The notes under the pieces are model-generated. The model was not told the DNA's origin and did not search any database. It worked only from the letters and a program-made list of their open reading frames with translations. The translations under genes and the position numbers were made by a program. Below are positions 1 through 9,142 of a stretch of DNA of 21,295 bases, piece by piece (positions within the stretch are counted from its first letter, which is position 1; the number at the start of each line of letters is the position of its first letter). This DNA is from Haplomitrium mnioides (Eukaryota > Marchantiophyta > Haplomitriopsida > Calobryales), in assembly GCA_049999725.1 (NCBI GenBank), contig JBNGIS010020696.1, positions 1 through 21,295 on the forward strand. The letters run 5' to 3'.

Positions 1-47
<47 letters not shown>
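1..47. repeat. (TA)n dinucleotide microsatellite
   Basis: A pure alternating TA tract fills the start of the window and may extend beyond it. It abuts the integrase reading frame directly: the codon after the tract is TAT, the Tyr of the usual D-Y-x-T-K-W-V-E-A integrase motif, and the Asp expected just before it is replaced by repeat. Either the microsatellite expanded inside an old element or this is a deletion or assembly breakpoint. Confidence 0.95.
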
Positions 48-50
<3 letters not shown>

Positions 51-824
51 GCTACCAAATGGGTGGAAGCAAAAACTGCACGTAGAGATAGAGCAGTGGA
101 AGTTGCTAACTTCCTGTTTAAGGACATAATCACAAGGTTTGGATGTCTGTTGGAGTTGATTAGTGACAGAGGAACTCATTTTCTGAATGAGGTGATTCAA
201 CATCTTACTGACACCTATATGATTAAACACAAGAAAACAACTCCCTATAACCCAAAAACGAATGGACATACTGAAAGAGTTAATGGATTGTTGTGTAAGA
301 TATTGACAAAGATTTGTTCAGTGTACTCGTCGGATTGGGACATGAAGCTGTACTCAGCTTTGTGGGCTTACAGGATAGTAGAGAAAGTTACTACGAAGCA
401 GACTCCGTTCTATCTGGTTTATGGTACTCATTCTTTAGTACCAGTGGAATGGGATGTGCCATCTATTAGGATTGCTGAAGAGGAATGTATGCTTGACGAG
501 GAGAGTTTATTGAAGCGGATGATGGACTTGGTCAAGCTGGAGGAAGAAAGAGTTCAGGCTCTGGCTGAAACTGAAAAAGTCCAAAACAAAAGGAAAGAAG
601 GCTATGATTCCAAACTAAAAAAAATGAATATTTTTGAAGGAGATCTAGTACTTCTGTATGATAGTCGTTATTTTCGTTTCCCATGGAAACTCCATGTAAG
701 ATGGATGGGACCTTATGTAGTTTCAAAAATTTTTGAGAATGGATCGTTGGAGTTAAAGACTTTAATAGGGGAAGTGTTAGAGACAAGAGTTAATGGATCA
801 AGGGTGAAGCGGTATTATTCATGA
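48..824 (+). pseudogene. Ty3/gypsy integrase, 3' part (Athila/Tat-like element), 5' truncated
   Basis: This is the C-terminal two-thirds of a retrotransposon integrase, the enzyme that inserts element cDNA into host chromosomes. The frame is open from at least codon 48 (ATKWVEA) to the TGA at 822-824, about 258 codons with no stop. The second catalytic Asp lies in ISDRGTHF (GAC 165-167) and the catalytic Glu in GHTERVNG, with exactly 35 residues between them, the D-35-E spacing of the DDE integrase core. The first catalytic Asp and the HHCC zinc finger would lie upstream and are missing. The C-terminal part has the GPY/F module (RWMGPYVV) followed by NGS.E....G....RVNGSRVKRYY, a style I associate with Athila/Tat elements that lack a chromodomain. 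A polypurine tract and LTR follow at once. The clean frame suggests a younger insertion than the element at 12-16 kb. Family is clear; lineage is inference. Confidence 0.88.
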
Positions 825-849
825 ACGCTTGCGAGGACACTGCGCGATG

Positions 850-859
850 AAGGAGGGGG
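850..859 (+). other. Polypurine tract of the left Ty3 element
   Basis: A run AAGGAGGGGG lies 26 bp past the integrase stop and just before a TG-starting LTR (TGTGAGAGC from 863). This is where the plus-strand primer of an LTR retrotransposon belongs. GGGCTATGTGA across the boundary recurs at 16503-16513, ahead of the second copy of this LTR family. Confidence 0.7.
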
Positions 860-1303
860 CTATGTGAGAGCATAGTTCATGACAGAAGGTTAGAAACGGC
901 TTGAAGGACTTCTCTTCTGTGCGGTGGAGTGAGAAGGAAATAGTAAAGCTTCAAGTTTTGGACTAATAAGTGTAAAATTGTAAAATGTAAGGATTAGAGG
1001 ACATTTTGGAATGAAGTAGGCGAAATGGAGAAGGCTGATCTATATGGAAGTTGATGTCTTTTTCAGTGAAGGGTTTTAAACATTGTGTGCTGTAAAACTA
1101 ATCTAATTGTTGATGGCCAGCCAGCCTTATCTACCTATCTATTTCTAGTATATGTGTTGATAGACAGCTTGCCCAAGAGCCAAGTAAAGAGTATGGAAGG
1201 AAGCTGATGCCATGAACTAGGTCGGTCCAGGGGCAAGAAGAATAAAACGGTGGCCTTACACCCTTGTGGGGCTTCCTCTCGAAAGGAAATAAGTGTGAAT
1301 TGC

Positions 1304-1310
1304 TTATATA
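1304..1310 (+). promoter_or_regulatory. LTR TATA box
   Basis: CTTATATAC occurs at the equivalent place in both LTR copies (here and 16809-16817), shortly after the conserved CTCTCGAAAGGAA hairpin. Conservation between otherwise diverged copies suggests it is the element's core promoter, at the U3/R transition. Confidence 0.55.
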
Positions 1311-2159
1311 CTACTTCTGAGTTATGACAAAAAGCTTATGGGATAATTGGAGGTGACAGGAGAAGGCCACCTGTTACGAAGCATTCGAAGGAGCAACGAG
1401 TGTTTGGATCAAGGTGGTAATCGGAAGATGAGGAAGAGATTTGCGGAATTGATCAACTGCGAGGAAGGGGAATTAATTGAATTTGAAGGATGATTGGTTG
1501 ATATGCGAAGGAGGAGGCGATTTGTAAAGAACCGATGATTCGATATGAAATGAGAACTCTACAAATGAAAGGTAGGATTGATCAGTGTTGAAGGTTTTTG
1601 AAAGAATCGAATGTTGTAAGATTTAAGGAATAAATCTGCGAAGCGAATTCTTGAGGAGGAATGTTCAACGAATTGTTTAAGAGGAACGGTCATGTGGCAC
1701 AGAGTTTTCTGATGACGAATGAAGGTGCTTGGGGAAATTGATCTATGGAGAATTGAGGCGATGCTGCGGATAGATTTGCTTGACTGCCTGGTGTGGAAAT
1801 GCTCATGCGGAAAATGATTAGTTGCAAAAAGAGGAATTGGATTGCGAAGAAATTGAAGTGAAAGAAGAGTGAGAAGGTTTGTATGGAGAAGATTCTTGGT
1901 GAAGAAAAGGTATGCGACGATTGGGAGCTGAAATGGAAATCTATGTGTGAGAGCGTGATGCGAAAAATGTTGTGGAAAGGAAGTCAATGGAGCAGAAATC
2001 GATCAGATCAACAAGGAAGTGATTGGCAATGAAATTCTGATGTGCGAATTGTTTGGAACAGAAGGAATTAAAATTTTTAAAGGAATAAGAATAATTTGGA
2101 AGCGAGTGGAAGGAGGGTCCGAGAAAAGTCCGTGGTTCGAAGAAGATGTTGGAACCTTG

Positions 2160-2340
2160 CCTTCCTAAGTGGAGAACCTTGGTTAAGGGGGTTTTGTTCT
2201 GTTTTCCGTGGTAAGACACCCCGATTAAGGGGGTTCCATTGAGTGTTTGTGTGGGGATCCGAAGTGGAGTCCCCAGGTAAGTTGGTTCCGTGTGGGGTTT
2301 CGAAGTGGGGAGCCTTGGTTAGGAAGGTTCCATTCCGAGG
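2160..2340 (+). repeat. Four degenerate ~45-bp repeats near the LTR end
   Basis: A unit of the form TCCGAAGTGGGGA-CCC-GTTAAGGGGGTTCC recurs starting near 2160, 2204, 2258 and 2298. The same unit recurs three times in the other LTR copy (17737-17853), so it was part of the ancestral element rather than of the flanking DNA. Confidence 0.7.
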
Positions 2341-3800
2341 CGTTTGATGGGAAGGATGATTGGTGAAATAGCAATGAAGCGAAATGGTGACTTATTGGTG
2401 TTTTTCACGATAAGGATTGTTGCGGAAAAGGCGAGCAAGGAGTGAAGTTTGAATGGAGAATTAGTGATTTGTTGTGGTTTCAGTGTGGAAGTCGAACTGA
2501 AAGTTTGAAATGGCGAAATGACTACTTGGAGGAATTCGAAAAGTTCTAAATGAAGGGAGAGGAAACGTAAGAGTTAGTGAAAGTTCTAAAATTAGCATAA
2601 GAACAATTGCTAGTAATTAGTTCTTATGGCGAGCGAAGTCCGTGTAAGTTAGTGGAAACGAGTTATTTAGCTTAAGAACAACCTGTGGGTTGTTAGTTCT
2701 TATTGAAAACTTAGAGTGAAAAAGTTGGCGTGTAGAGAAGTAAGTTAGTTGATTTGGAACTGTTAGGACTGTTATTGTCAGTTGAGCAGGACAAGGGGTA
2801 CAAGCCTGTTGGCGAGTTCCTGTTCTGCTGGTTGTCTTATTGTACATGTGTGCTTCAAGTAAAAATTATGAGATTCGTGTCTGTGAGGTCCCTTGCTCAT
2901 GGTTGTTGATTGCAGATTCATGCGGAGCAGTTTTGATGAAGGAATAAGGATTTGGAGTTAGATTTGGTTGGTGGATGTTTTGCAGGTTTGCAATTGAAGA
3001 AGTTAGTCAGATTACATTAGAGAAGTGCATGTCAGGGGGTACGTGAGTGTGTTCTGCTGGTGGGTCTGGGTATTAAGTTCCAGATTGTGATTTGTGAGAG
3101 GTTTAGTAACAAATCCATTCTGCTTTAAGTTATGTTCTATTCTATATTTGTTAAATTCTTAAGGAGAGAACCTTATGTAACTCTCCAATTAGTGGATACT
3201 GGTTGGTGGGTTACAGTAGAGCAAGGAGTGCTCAGATTTGTGTGTGCCTAGGGAATAGGTGGGCATTTCACAAGCAAACAGAGTAGTGGATGGTTGGAAG
3301 AACAACAAGTGGATGTGAGATCAGGAGGGTCGTTCCATAGTTGAGTTCTCAACATCATGCTCTAGGATATATTGGGATGGAGTGGCTTGAGTATCTAGTT
3401 TGAGGGAAGTGAGGTGTTGTAATGAAGGTAGGCACAAGAGTGTTGGTTTGAGAGTTTTAAGCAAGTTGGATAACTGGTTGCTTGGGAATTTCTCTGATAC
3501 ACCTCAAGTTTAAAATCAGCCTCTACAATAGCTTTCTTATCCTAGAAATGTCAATCATATAATTTGAGTAATTCTTGGCTTTTGTTCTATTATAGTGGGT
3601 AGTAGAAGTGGTTTATGTGCTTGGTTTTGTGGAGAAAGGTTGTCAGGCCTAGAGTGGAGAGAGGTCTATCTCTGAACTGATAGAGTGCAGTTTCAGAACT
3701 CTTTAAAGAATCTGGAAAGTTGGTAAAAGTGAATTAAGAGCAGATTTCTATATAGATCTTGCGTGGTTTGATCTCGGGTCGTTTTTTTCGGGGTTGGAGT
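2341..3800. other. Non-coding stretch, possibly more LTR or old flanking DNA
   Basis: No coding sequence can be supported here. Composition stays G/A/T-rich like the LTR, so the element may extend further than its visible homology. Two related hairpins (2598-2702) are the only structured feature. Open frames on the minus strand are short, low-complexity by-products of the purine skew. Confidence 0.5.
2598..2702. repeat. Pair of sister hairpins with TAAGAAC/GTTCTTA arms
   Basis: Hairpin 1 has perfect 8-bp arms ATAAGAAC (2598-2605) and GTTCTTAT (2621-2628). Hairpin 2 has 7-bp arms TAAGAAC (2673-2679) and GTTCTTA (2696-2702), with inner AACC/GGTT pairing around TGTG. Both read TAAGAACAA...TTAGTTCTTA, so the second is probably a diverged duplicate of the first. 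Function unknown. Confidence 0.55.
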
Positions 3801-4078
3801 GCCACTGCTGTGCTACGACATGATGTCACTAAATCCTAGATTGTCCATGCTTACCATAATCAGCCTCTTCCTCTTGGTACTACTAGTGCATTTGGTGATT
3901 TTGTTGCAATTTCTAGAATTGGAAAGTCCCAAAAAGATTCTCTTGCAACGATAGATGCCCAAGATTCTCAATCTGTCAATTTGGGCAAGACTATTTGTCT
4001 TGAAGAGGGCAAGACTGAAGCTGAAGCTGTAGAGTGATGTATATTTTTGTAAATAATAAAGCATTTGTTTTAAAAAAA
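3801..4078 (+). pseudogene. Coding-like relic with its own polyadenylation signal
   Basis: I do not recognise this. A frame starting at GCC 3801 reads through with one internal TAG (3837-3839) and then 65 sense codons to TGA (4035-4037). The residues have ordinary protein composition, for example SAFGDFVAISRIGKSQKDSL and then NLGKTICLEEGKTEAEAVE at the C-terminus. An AATAAA (4055-4060) lies 17 bp after the stop, followed by an A7 run (4072-4078). Sense codons, stop, polyA signal and A-run in order suggest the 3' end of an old gene, retrocopy or retroelement gag. The opposite strand is also open across the same interval (3813-4064) but is low-complexity and less convincing. Confidence 0.3.
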
Positions 4079-4976
4079 TATTTTGTGTTTAATATTTTTA
4101 TTTTGGTAAAATATCTTTGATTCTTGTAGTATTCAAAATTATTAAAGTTATTAAGTACTTTCTTCACAATCTCTTTTCGTTCGAAAAATGATTTTTGTAT
4201 AAAAGCTATTGGTTTTTGTGAAAGTAAGCAACAGAGTCTTTGCTAATGTGGAAGTTGCATTTCATCTGATTTTTATTTTCATACAAGTTTTCTTCAATGG
4301 TGAGTTTTTGTTTTTATTTTAGTTGTGTATTACATTCATTACAATCTTCAATTATGATGTCATTCTGCATGTGAGTCGTTTTTGTGATTTTATTTTGGAT
4401 ATTCAATTTTTGGAGTTACTATTGATTGATTGCATAGGTACATAGGAATGAAGGATTGATTTTGATGAAGCATCATCTTTTTATGATATACGAGCTTGAA
4501 GTCTATACAAGCATAACTCTTCTTTTTTGTTTTCATTTGCTCCATAAGTAAATAGAAGTTCAAAACATCTCTCATTGGATTAGAGATTTATATGTTAATG
4601 TCTCTTGTAACATCGTCTTTTTTTTTTTTTTGATTTGTTCTTTGTAAATCTCTTTGGATTTTGTATCTTAAAGGTTTTTGAAAGTGACAAGAAAACATTA
4701 AAATATGACTATTTAACTTTACCATGTTTTTTCAATATTCTCTCTTGTTTGTTTATCTTACTATAATATCATGTTTTTATTTTTACTTTTTTTTACCAAA
4801 TATTGAGCATTAAATTTTTTCCAAAATACAATAAGTATTTAAATAAACCAAATTTTATGTGGAGGAAATTTTTTTAATGAAAAATTTCATAACTATCAAA
4901 AAACATAATTTGAAAAATAAAAATCCACTTGAAATACAATATGAACTTAGTAGTGGTTTCTGGCTCAAAGTAGTGG
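4079..4976. other. AT-rich spacer, no gene seen
   Basis: Strongly T/A-rich sequence with homopolymer runs, including T14 at 4618-4631. No open frame with protein-like composition and no recognisable element boundary was found. Confidence 0.6.
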
Positions 4977-5086
4977 TTGTTTAAGGATTAGTTGGCTGAT
5001 ATCTTCACAAACACATTGGGAGTTGGAAAGTTGTAGAAATTTAGTAAGCAGCTTGGTGTACATGCGTTGAGCTCGAAGGGGAGTAT
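4977..5086 (+). pseudogene. Ty1/copia RNase H C-terminus and polypurine tract (relic)
   Basis: In the frame of TTG 4992 the peptide LADIFTNTLGVGKL-stop-KFSKQLGVHALS is visible. This matches the conserved tail of Ty1/copia RNase H (QLADIFTK-L....F..LR..LG), which ends the copia polyprotein. Stops interrupt it at 4971-4973, 4989-4991 and in the KL-KF segment (TAG 5034-5036). A purine run, AAGGGGAG (5076-5083), sits at the usual copia position just before a 3' LTR (here TATTGAGACTACG from about 5084). No copia sequence further upstream was recognised, so most of the element is gone. The motif is diagnostic; the exact LTR boundary is inference. Confidence 0.65.
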
Positions 5087-5621
5087 TGAGACTACGAGCT
5101 TACAAGCTGATTTGGCAGCCCCCTTAGTATTCATTATGGTTAATTTTCTGTTATAGGTTATAGTACATGGGGATAGATCTGGAGGTGCACATTAACACTC
5201 CTCCCCCTTGTAAAATTATGGCATAATTGTGCTTTATGAGTAAAGAGAGCATTCCAACAAATCTACCACTTTTGTCTATTGTGATTTTTAGTGCAGTGTC
5301 TTAATAGAGAAGGGGATTAGCACACTACCAAGAGAGCATGTGTAGTCCCATGCCTTTTTCTTGAAGAATTCAAAGATAGGATGAGTATTCTCTAGATCTT
5401 CCTCATCCCAGCCACTTCAATTTGGTCTAGTTTAACCACTCAACTATGAAAACTTGTAGGCAAGAGACATATCCCTCTACATAAGTGCAATCACCCAAAT
5501 TTAGGGGCTAGATTCATGTATACAATGCCTCACTTCCCATCCTACGATCTAGCTCTAATGTTAGTGGAGGGATTCAATTAACTTTTTGGGCATGTACAAT
5601 GACATTTCCATTTCATAGAGG
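5087..5621. other. Probable remnant copia LTR and spacer
   Basis: Sequence after the copia polypurine tract has no coding potential. The first part (to about 5250) may be the start of the copia 3' LTR, but no second copy exists in the window to define it. The rest is unremarkable. Confidence 0.35.
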
Positions 5622-5987
5622 GTGTCAAGTTGCCCTTCCACCTTCCTTCCTTATAGGGTGCAAGAGAGTTACCCCTCCCCTTCAGAGAGTGGAGGATACT
5701 CTATACAAAACCATGCTTTTCAAGTAATTTCTGTCCATAGGAAGCAAAAATATCAATTGAGCTGGTTTTTTTGCAAATGGGAATGCACTTGGAGCTACAA
5801 AGGCAAAGATGTAGAGATCATCAAGGTCCCTTCCCTTAAGAAAGCTTTTTGCCACAAAAGAAATAGAAGTAAAACTAAGACATGGAAGAGCAAGGCTCTT
5901 AATGCAAAAGCTAGAGGAAGAGCTTGGATGCTTGAGGAAGACAATCACAATCTTACCCAAAACTCTACTCAAAGCTTTGGGACTTGA
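5622..5987 (+). other. 121-codon open frame of doubtful coding value
   Basis: An uninterrupted frame with a basic second half (KKAFCHKRNRSKTKTWKSK). No motif, domain or family resemblance was recognised and no element features bracket it. It leads into the degenerate repeat field, whose words (gcttgaggaag, agctcaaa-type) already appear near its end. I think it is more likely a chance open frame or part of the repeat field than a gene. Confidence 0.15.
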
Positions 5988-6589
5988 AGAAATCGCATCT
6001 AACAACAAGTTGTTTGGCTAAAAATTAGTTGTGTATTGTAGTTGTTAGCTTATAGTTGAAATAATAAAACATTGAAAAATGACTCCAATTGGTAGGAACA
6101 TGAGAAAGAGATTGGAGGAGTAAGAGGTTGAGTTTACCACCATTTCCATGATTCGGTGTAAAATCACTAGCACCGCTTCCATTCCATACTCCCATCATTG
6201 TCTGTACCTACCGGAGTAGACACAAATTGAGGTTGAAAGTGAGCAACTTCAAGAGGCTTTGGAGATCTCCAGCTTATCAACTTAAAGAGGCTCAAAAGAA
6301 AAAAGGCAGATGGATGGAGATAAGTCAGCTCTACATTGACCTGCTACCAAAGCTATTGACCATTTTCAAGATACAAAATGAGAGTTGAAATGGAAGAAAC
6401 AATAGCTTGAAGGCATTTAAGCAATGTGATTGCTTCATTGTGAAGAGATGAGTACTAAATTGGATCATGAAATGATGACACAAAAACTCCTCGAGCTTCC
6501 TCAACCCCAAGAATGCTCATACAAAGGTGATTTAAAGAGGCCCAAATTTGCTTCTTGTTTTAGCAAAATAGAAAAGTAGAGCTTAATGA

Positions 6590-6689
6590 NNNNNNNNNNN
6601 NNNNNNNNNNNNNNNNNNNNNNNNNNNNNNNNNNNNNNNNNNNNNNNNNNNNNNNNNNNNNNNNNNNNNNNNNNNNNNNNNNNNNNNNN
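6590..6689. other. Assembly gap (100 N)
   Basis: Exactly 100 unknown bases, the conventional length for a gap of unknown size. It lies inside the degenerate repeat field, which probably caused the break. True distance across it is unknown. Confidence 0.99.
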
Positions 6690-7982
6690 ATGCTTCAACA
6701 AAAGATGGAAGAAATCAATTTGATTAAAAGAGCTCTCCAAACATAAGAAATTGATGTAGAAGAAATTGAAGACGCTATATCAAGTCGAAAATTGGAATAC
6801 GGAGTAAAACAACAACAAAATAGAACCTTGCGATAGGTTTTTGAAGAATTCACGCTTGTAGGAAAAATATTGCATAAAGCTTTGAGCATCAAAAAATCGA
6901 TTTAGCACTTTGATTGAGAGAAAAATGTGGCAAAAAAAATCAATGCATCGCTTCGATGTAGAAAGAAATATGGTCCACATCCAAACCTAACCATGCATCC
7001 AAGGTGTGATGTAGGTTAAAGAAGATGAATCAAAGGAGAATAAATGTGGAAAATTCTCTCAATTGAAAGAGATAAGCAAGGCTTCAAAGGAAAGAATGAA
7101 GAAATGTAATCAAAGCTAAGAGACATCAAGCTCAACAAGGAATAGAAAGACTCTTTTGCTCAAAGTAAGAATAAATCGAAGAATAGAACATGGAAGACAA
7201 CATTAGAAAATGGAGGTTTGACTTAAAAGAGCTGGGCAAACCTACGTGGAAAGGAGGAAAGAGGGAGCTGATTTTGTAGCTTAGCAACTCAAACTTGCTA
7301 GACACAAAACTCATCGAAGAAGAAAGGCTATGTTGTTCAAACCCGTGTGCTACAAAAATGAAAGGCACAAGCTCAAAGAAGAAATCAAAGTTATAACTTG
7401 CAATGCTTTAATGAAGCCAACGGAGGGGAGTGTCTTGCAAAAGTGACGCAGAAGAAAAAATCTGCAACAAAAAATTATGCTATTCTGTGGGCACAACACA
7501 AATTTGATATGCAAAAAACAATTTAGGTGATGATGAACAAAGCGTTTAAATATGTCAAAGCACAAAACAAATGATAACGAATGCTTGAAGGAGCAAAAAA
7601 AAACTAAAGAATGCTCATATGAAGGTGACTTGAAAAGGCTCTTAAAAATCAGCTCATGTAAAGAGAGCTTTGCAAACCTGGGTGGGGAAAAAAACCAAAA
7701 ATAGGCTTCAACTTGGATAAAAAGTGCTCAAAAAACCTATGTGGAAAGAAGGAACCCACAATGCTTGATGTTAAATATAGATGAAAATGTTGAAGCACGT
7801 CAAAGCAAAAAAAAAGAAGCTCAAAGTAGCATGTAACGATAACTCGAAGAAGCTCAAAATCTGCTTGATAATGAACTCTTTGAGCTAAAAAATGTGCTCA
7901 AAGTTTGCTCAAGAGACAATAACTTGAAGCAGAATAGTCGTCGTAAAGCTAAAGTAGTTCAAAACAGAAAAGAAAATTCCTT

Positions 7983-8245
7983 GATAGTGAATGCTTGAAG
8001 CAACAATCGAAAATAGACAGAATGCTGATATAAAGGTGACTTGCATCCATGTTCAATGATGGATGCATATTACGTTATTTGACAAGGAACTTACCTATTG
8101 AAAAATGGTTGATAATGAATGCTCGAAGTAGCAACCGAAAATGGAAAGAATGCTCATATGAAGGTGACTTGCATCGATGTTCAATGACGGATACATATTC
8201 CGACATCTTCCGACATCTGACAAGGAACTTACCTATTGAGAGCTG
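7983..8245 (+). repeat. Two tandem ~130-bp units
   Basis: Unit 1 (about 7983-8108) and unit 2 (about 8109-8245) share, in order, TTGATA-TGAATGCT, GAAAAT, GAATGCT-ATAT-AAGGTGACTTGCATC, ATGTTCAATGA-GGAT, and GACAAGGAACTTACCTATTGA. Unit 1 holds a perfect 9-bp hairpin, TGCATCCAT (8042-8050) with ATGGATGCA (8059-8067), decayed in unit 2. Unit 2 carries a 10-bp internal duplication (CCGACATCTT/CCGACATCTG, 8200-8219), which explains its extra length. Confidence 0.75.
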
Positions 8246-8812
8246 CGAAACAAATATTAAGATTGGTTGTGCGCAAAAGAATAGCCTCGATAGAAAAAGA
8301 TCTTATATAGATTGAAGTATAAAGCTTGCAAAAACTAATGTAGATGATACAAGTTGAAGAAATCTCCTAGCTTGCATAGGAAGAACTTTAAAAAGTCAAA
8401 AATCGACACATCAAGAATTGTGAGAAGCTCAAAATCTGCTTGACAAGAAACTCTTCAAGCCAAAATTTGCTCAAAGTTTGCTTGATAAGGAACTTTTCTA
8501 TTGAGATTTGCTTTAGCTTACATGAAGTTGACTTAAAAAAGCTCAAAATCTACTCAACAAGAAACTCTTCGAGTTTAGTCAAAGGCTGCTCGGTAAGAAC
8601 CTTGCATATTGAGAGTTGTGAAAAAATAGGCTAAAATTGGGAAGAAAAATGCTTGATTCTTTTAAGAAATGGTCGAATAGATGATGGGAAAACCTGATGT
8701 TAGACGGCAAAATTCTCATAGAAATCATAAACTATAAGTGAGGAAGAAACAATTGTAGCTAATGCATAGCCTTAATATGACCTACACATAGATTTGCCTC
8801 AGGTAGGCAAGC

Positions 8813-8889
8813 CAACCAATGGGATTTTTAGTAACATGTAACTTTTGTTAGTCAACCAATGGGATTTTTAGTAACATGTAACTTTTGTA
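8813..8889 (+). repeat. 40-bp tandem duplication containing CCAAT
   Basis: CAACCAATGGGATTTTTAGT begins at 8813 and again at 8853, a 40-bp period. The two copies are almost identical over about 37 bp, with one difference near the end (TTTTGTTAG versus TTTTGTAAG). Each copy contains ACCAATGGG. It lies about 250 bp beyond the 3' end of the lectin coding region, so a promoter role for that gene is unlikely. High identity points to a recent duplication. Confidence 0.9.
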
Positions 8890-9142
8890 AGTGTGTCAAT
8901 TTTATTTTTATGAAGATAGAAGATATCTATCCTAGTTAACAATATCAACCAACTTTTGAAATAGATACCTTCTTTTAGAAATATTTTAAACATTAAGAAA
9001 ATATAATTAATAGAACAAGCCTGCAGATCAAAATTTATGAGTTAAAAGGGTGTCCTAAAAGCATTTAGAGGGTGACTACAAATTAGAGGTGGTACCTTTC
9101 TAGGGTCAAGCTAACTTTGGATAGTAAAGAAAACGGTGAGAA

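Larger units (their letters stand above)
863..2340 (+). mobile_element. 3' LTR of the left Ty3 element (right end uncertain)
   Basis: This long LTR-like segment begins with TG right after the polypurine tract. From about 1094 it is homologous, in the same orientation, to 16613-17862. Shared landmarks in the same order are AAAACTA-TCTAATTG, a GAACTAGGTC-GTCCAGGG box (about 1213-1236), GGTGGCCTTACACCCT (about 1251), a TTCCTCTCGAAAGGAA hairpin, a TATA box (1304-1310), GCTTATGGGAT, and a terminal cluster of about 45-bp repeats. The stretch between TATA box and repeats is strongly purine-rich with many TGCGA motifs. No trustworthy CA end or target-site duplication was seen, so the end given is where visible homology with the other copy stops. 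Confidence 0.65.
5990..8650. repeat. Compound field of degenerate short repeats
   Basis: Several word families recur in diverged form. GAATGCTCATATGAAGGTGACTT and variants occur at about 6511, 7611, 8019 and 8148, with a weaker one near 8518. AGCTCAAAATCTGCTTGA and variants occur near 7850, 7893, 8425, 8467 and 8538. AAGGAACTTACCTATTGAGAG and variants occur near 8084, 8222, 8485 and 8592. The clearest tandem pair is about 7983-8108 and 8109-8245. Purines dominate the plus strand and no long frame survives. It may be a decayed satellite, a decayed repeat-containing gene or a retroelement body; the sequence alone does not decide. Confidence 0.55.

Noticed and set aside
1559-2219. Minus-strand open frames of 142 and 92 codons in the left LTR
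   Set aside because: Same skew effect; the sequence is LTR-homologous and the peptides have no recognisable family.
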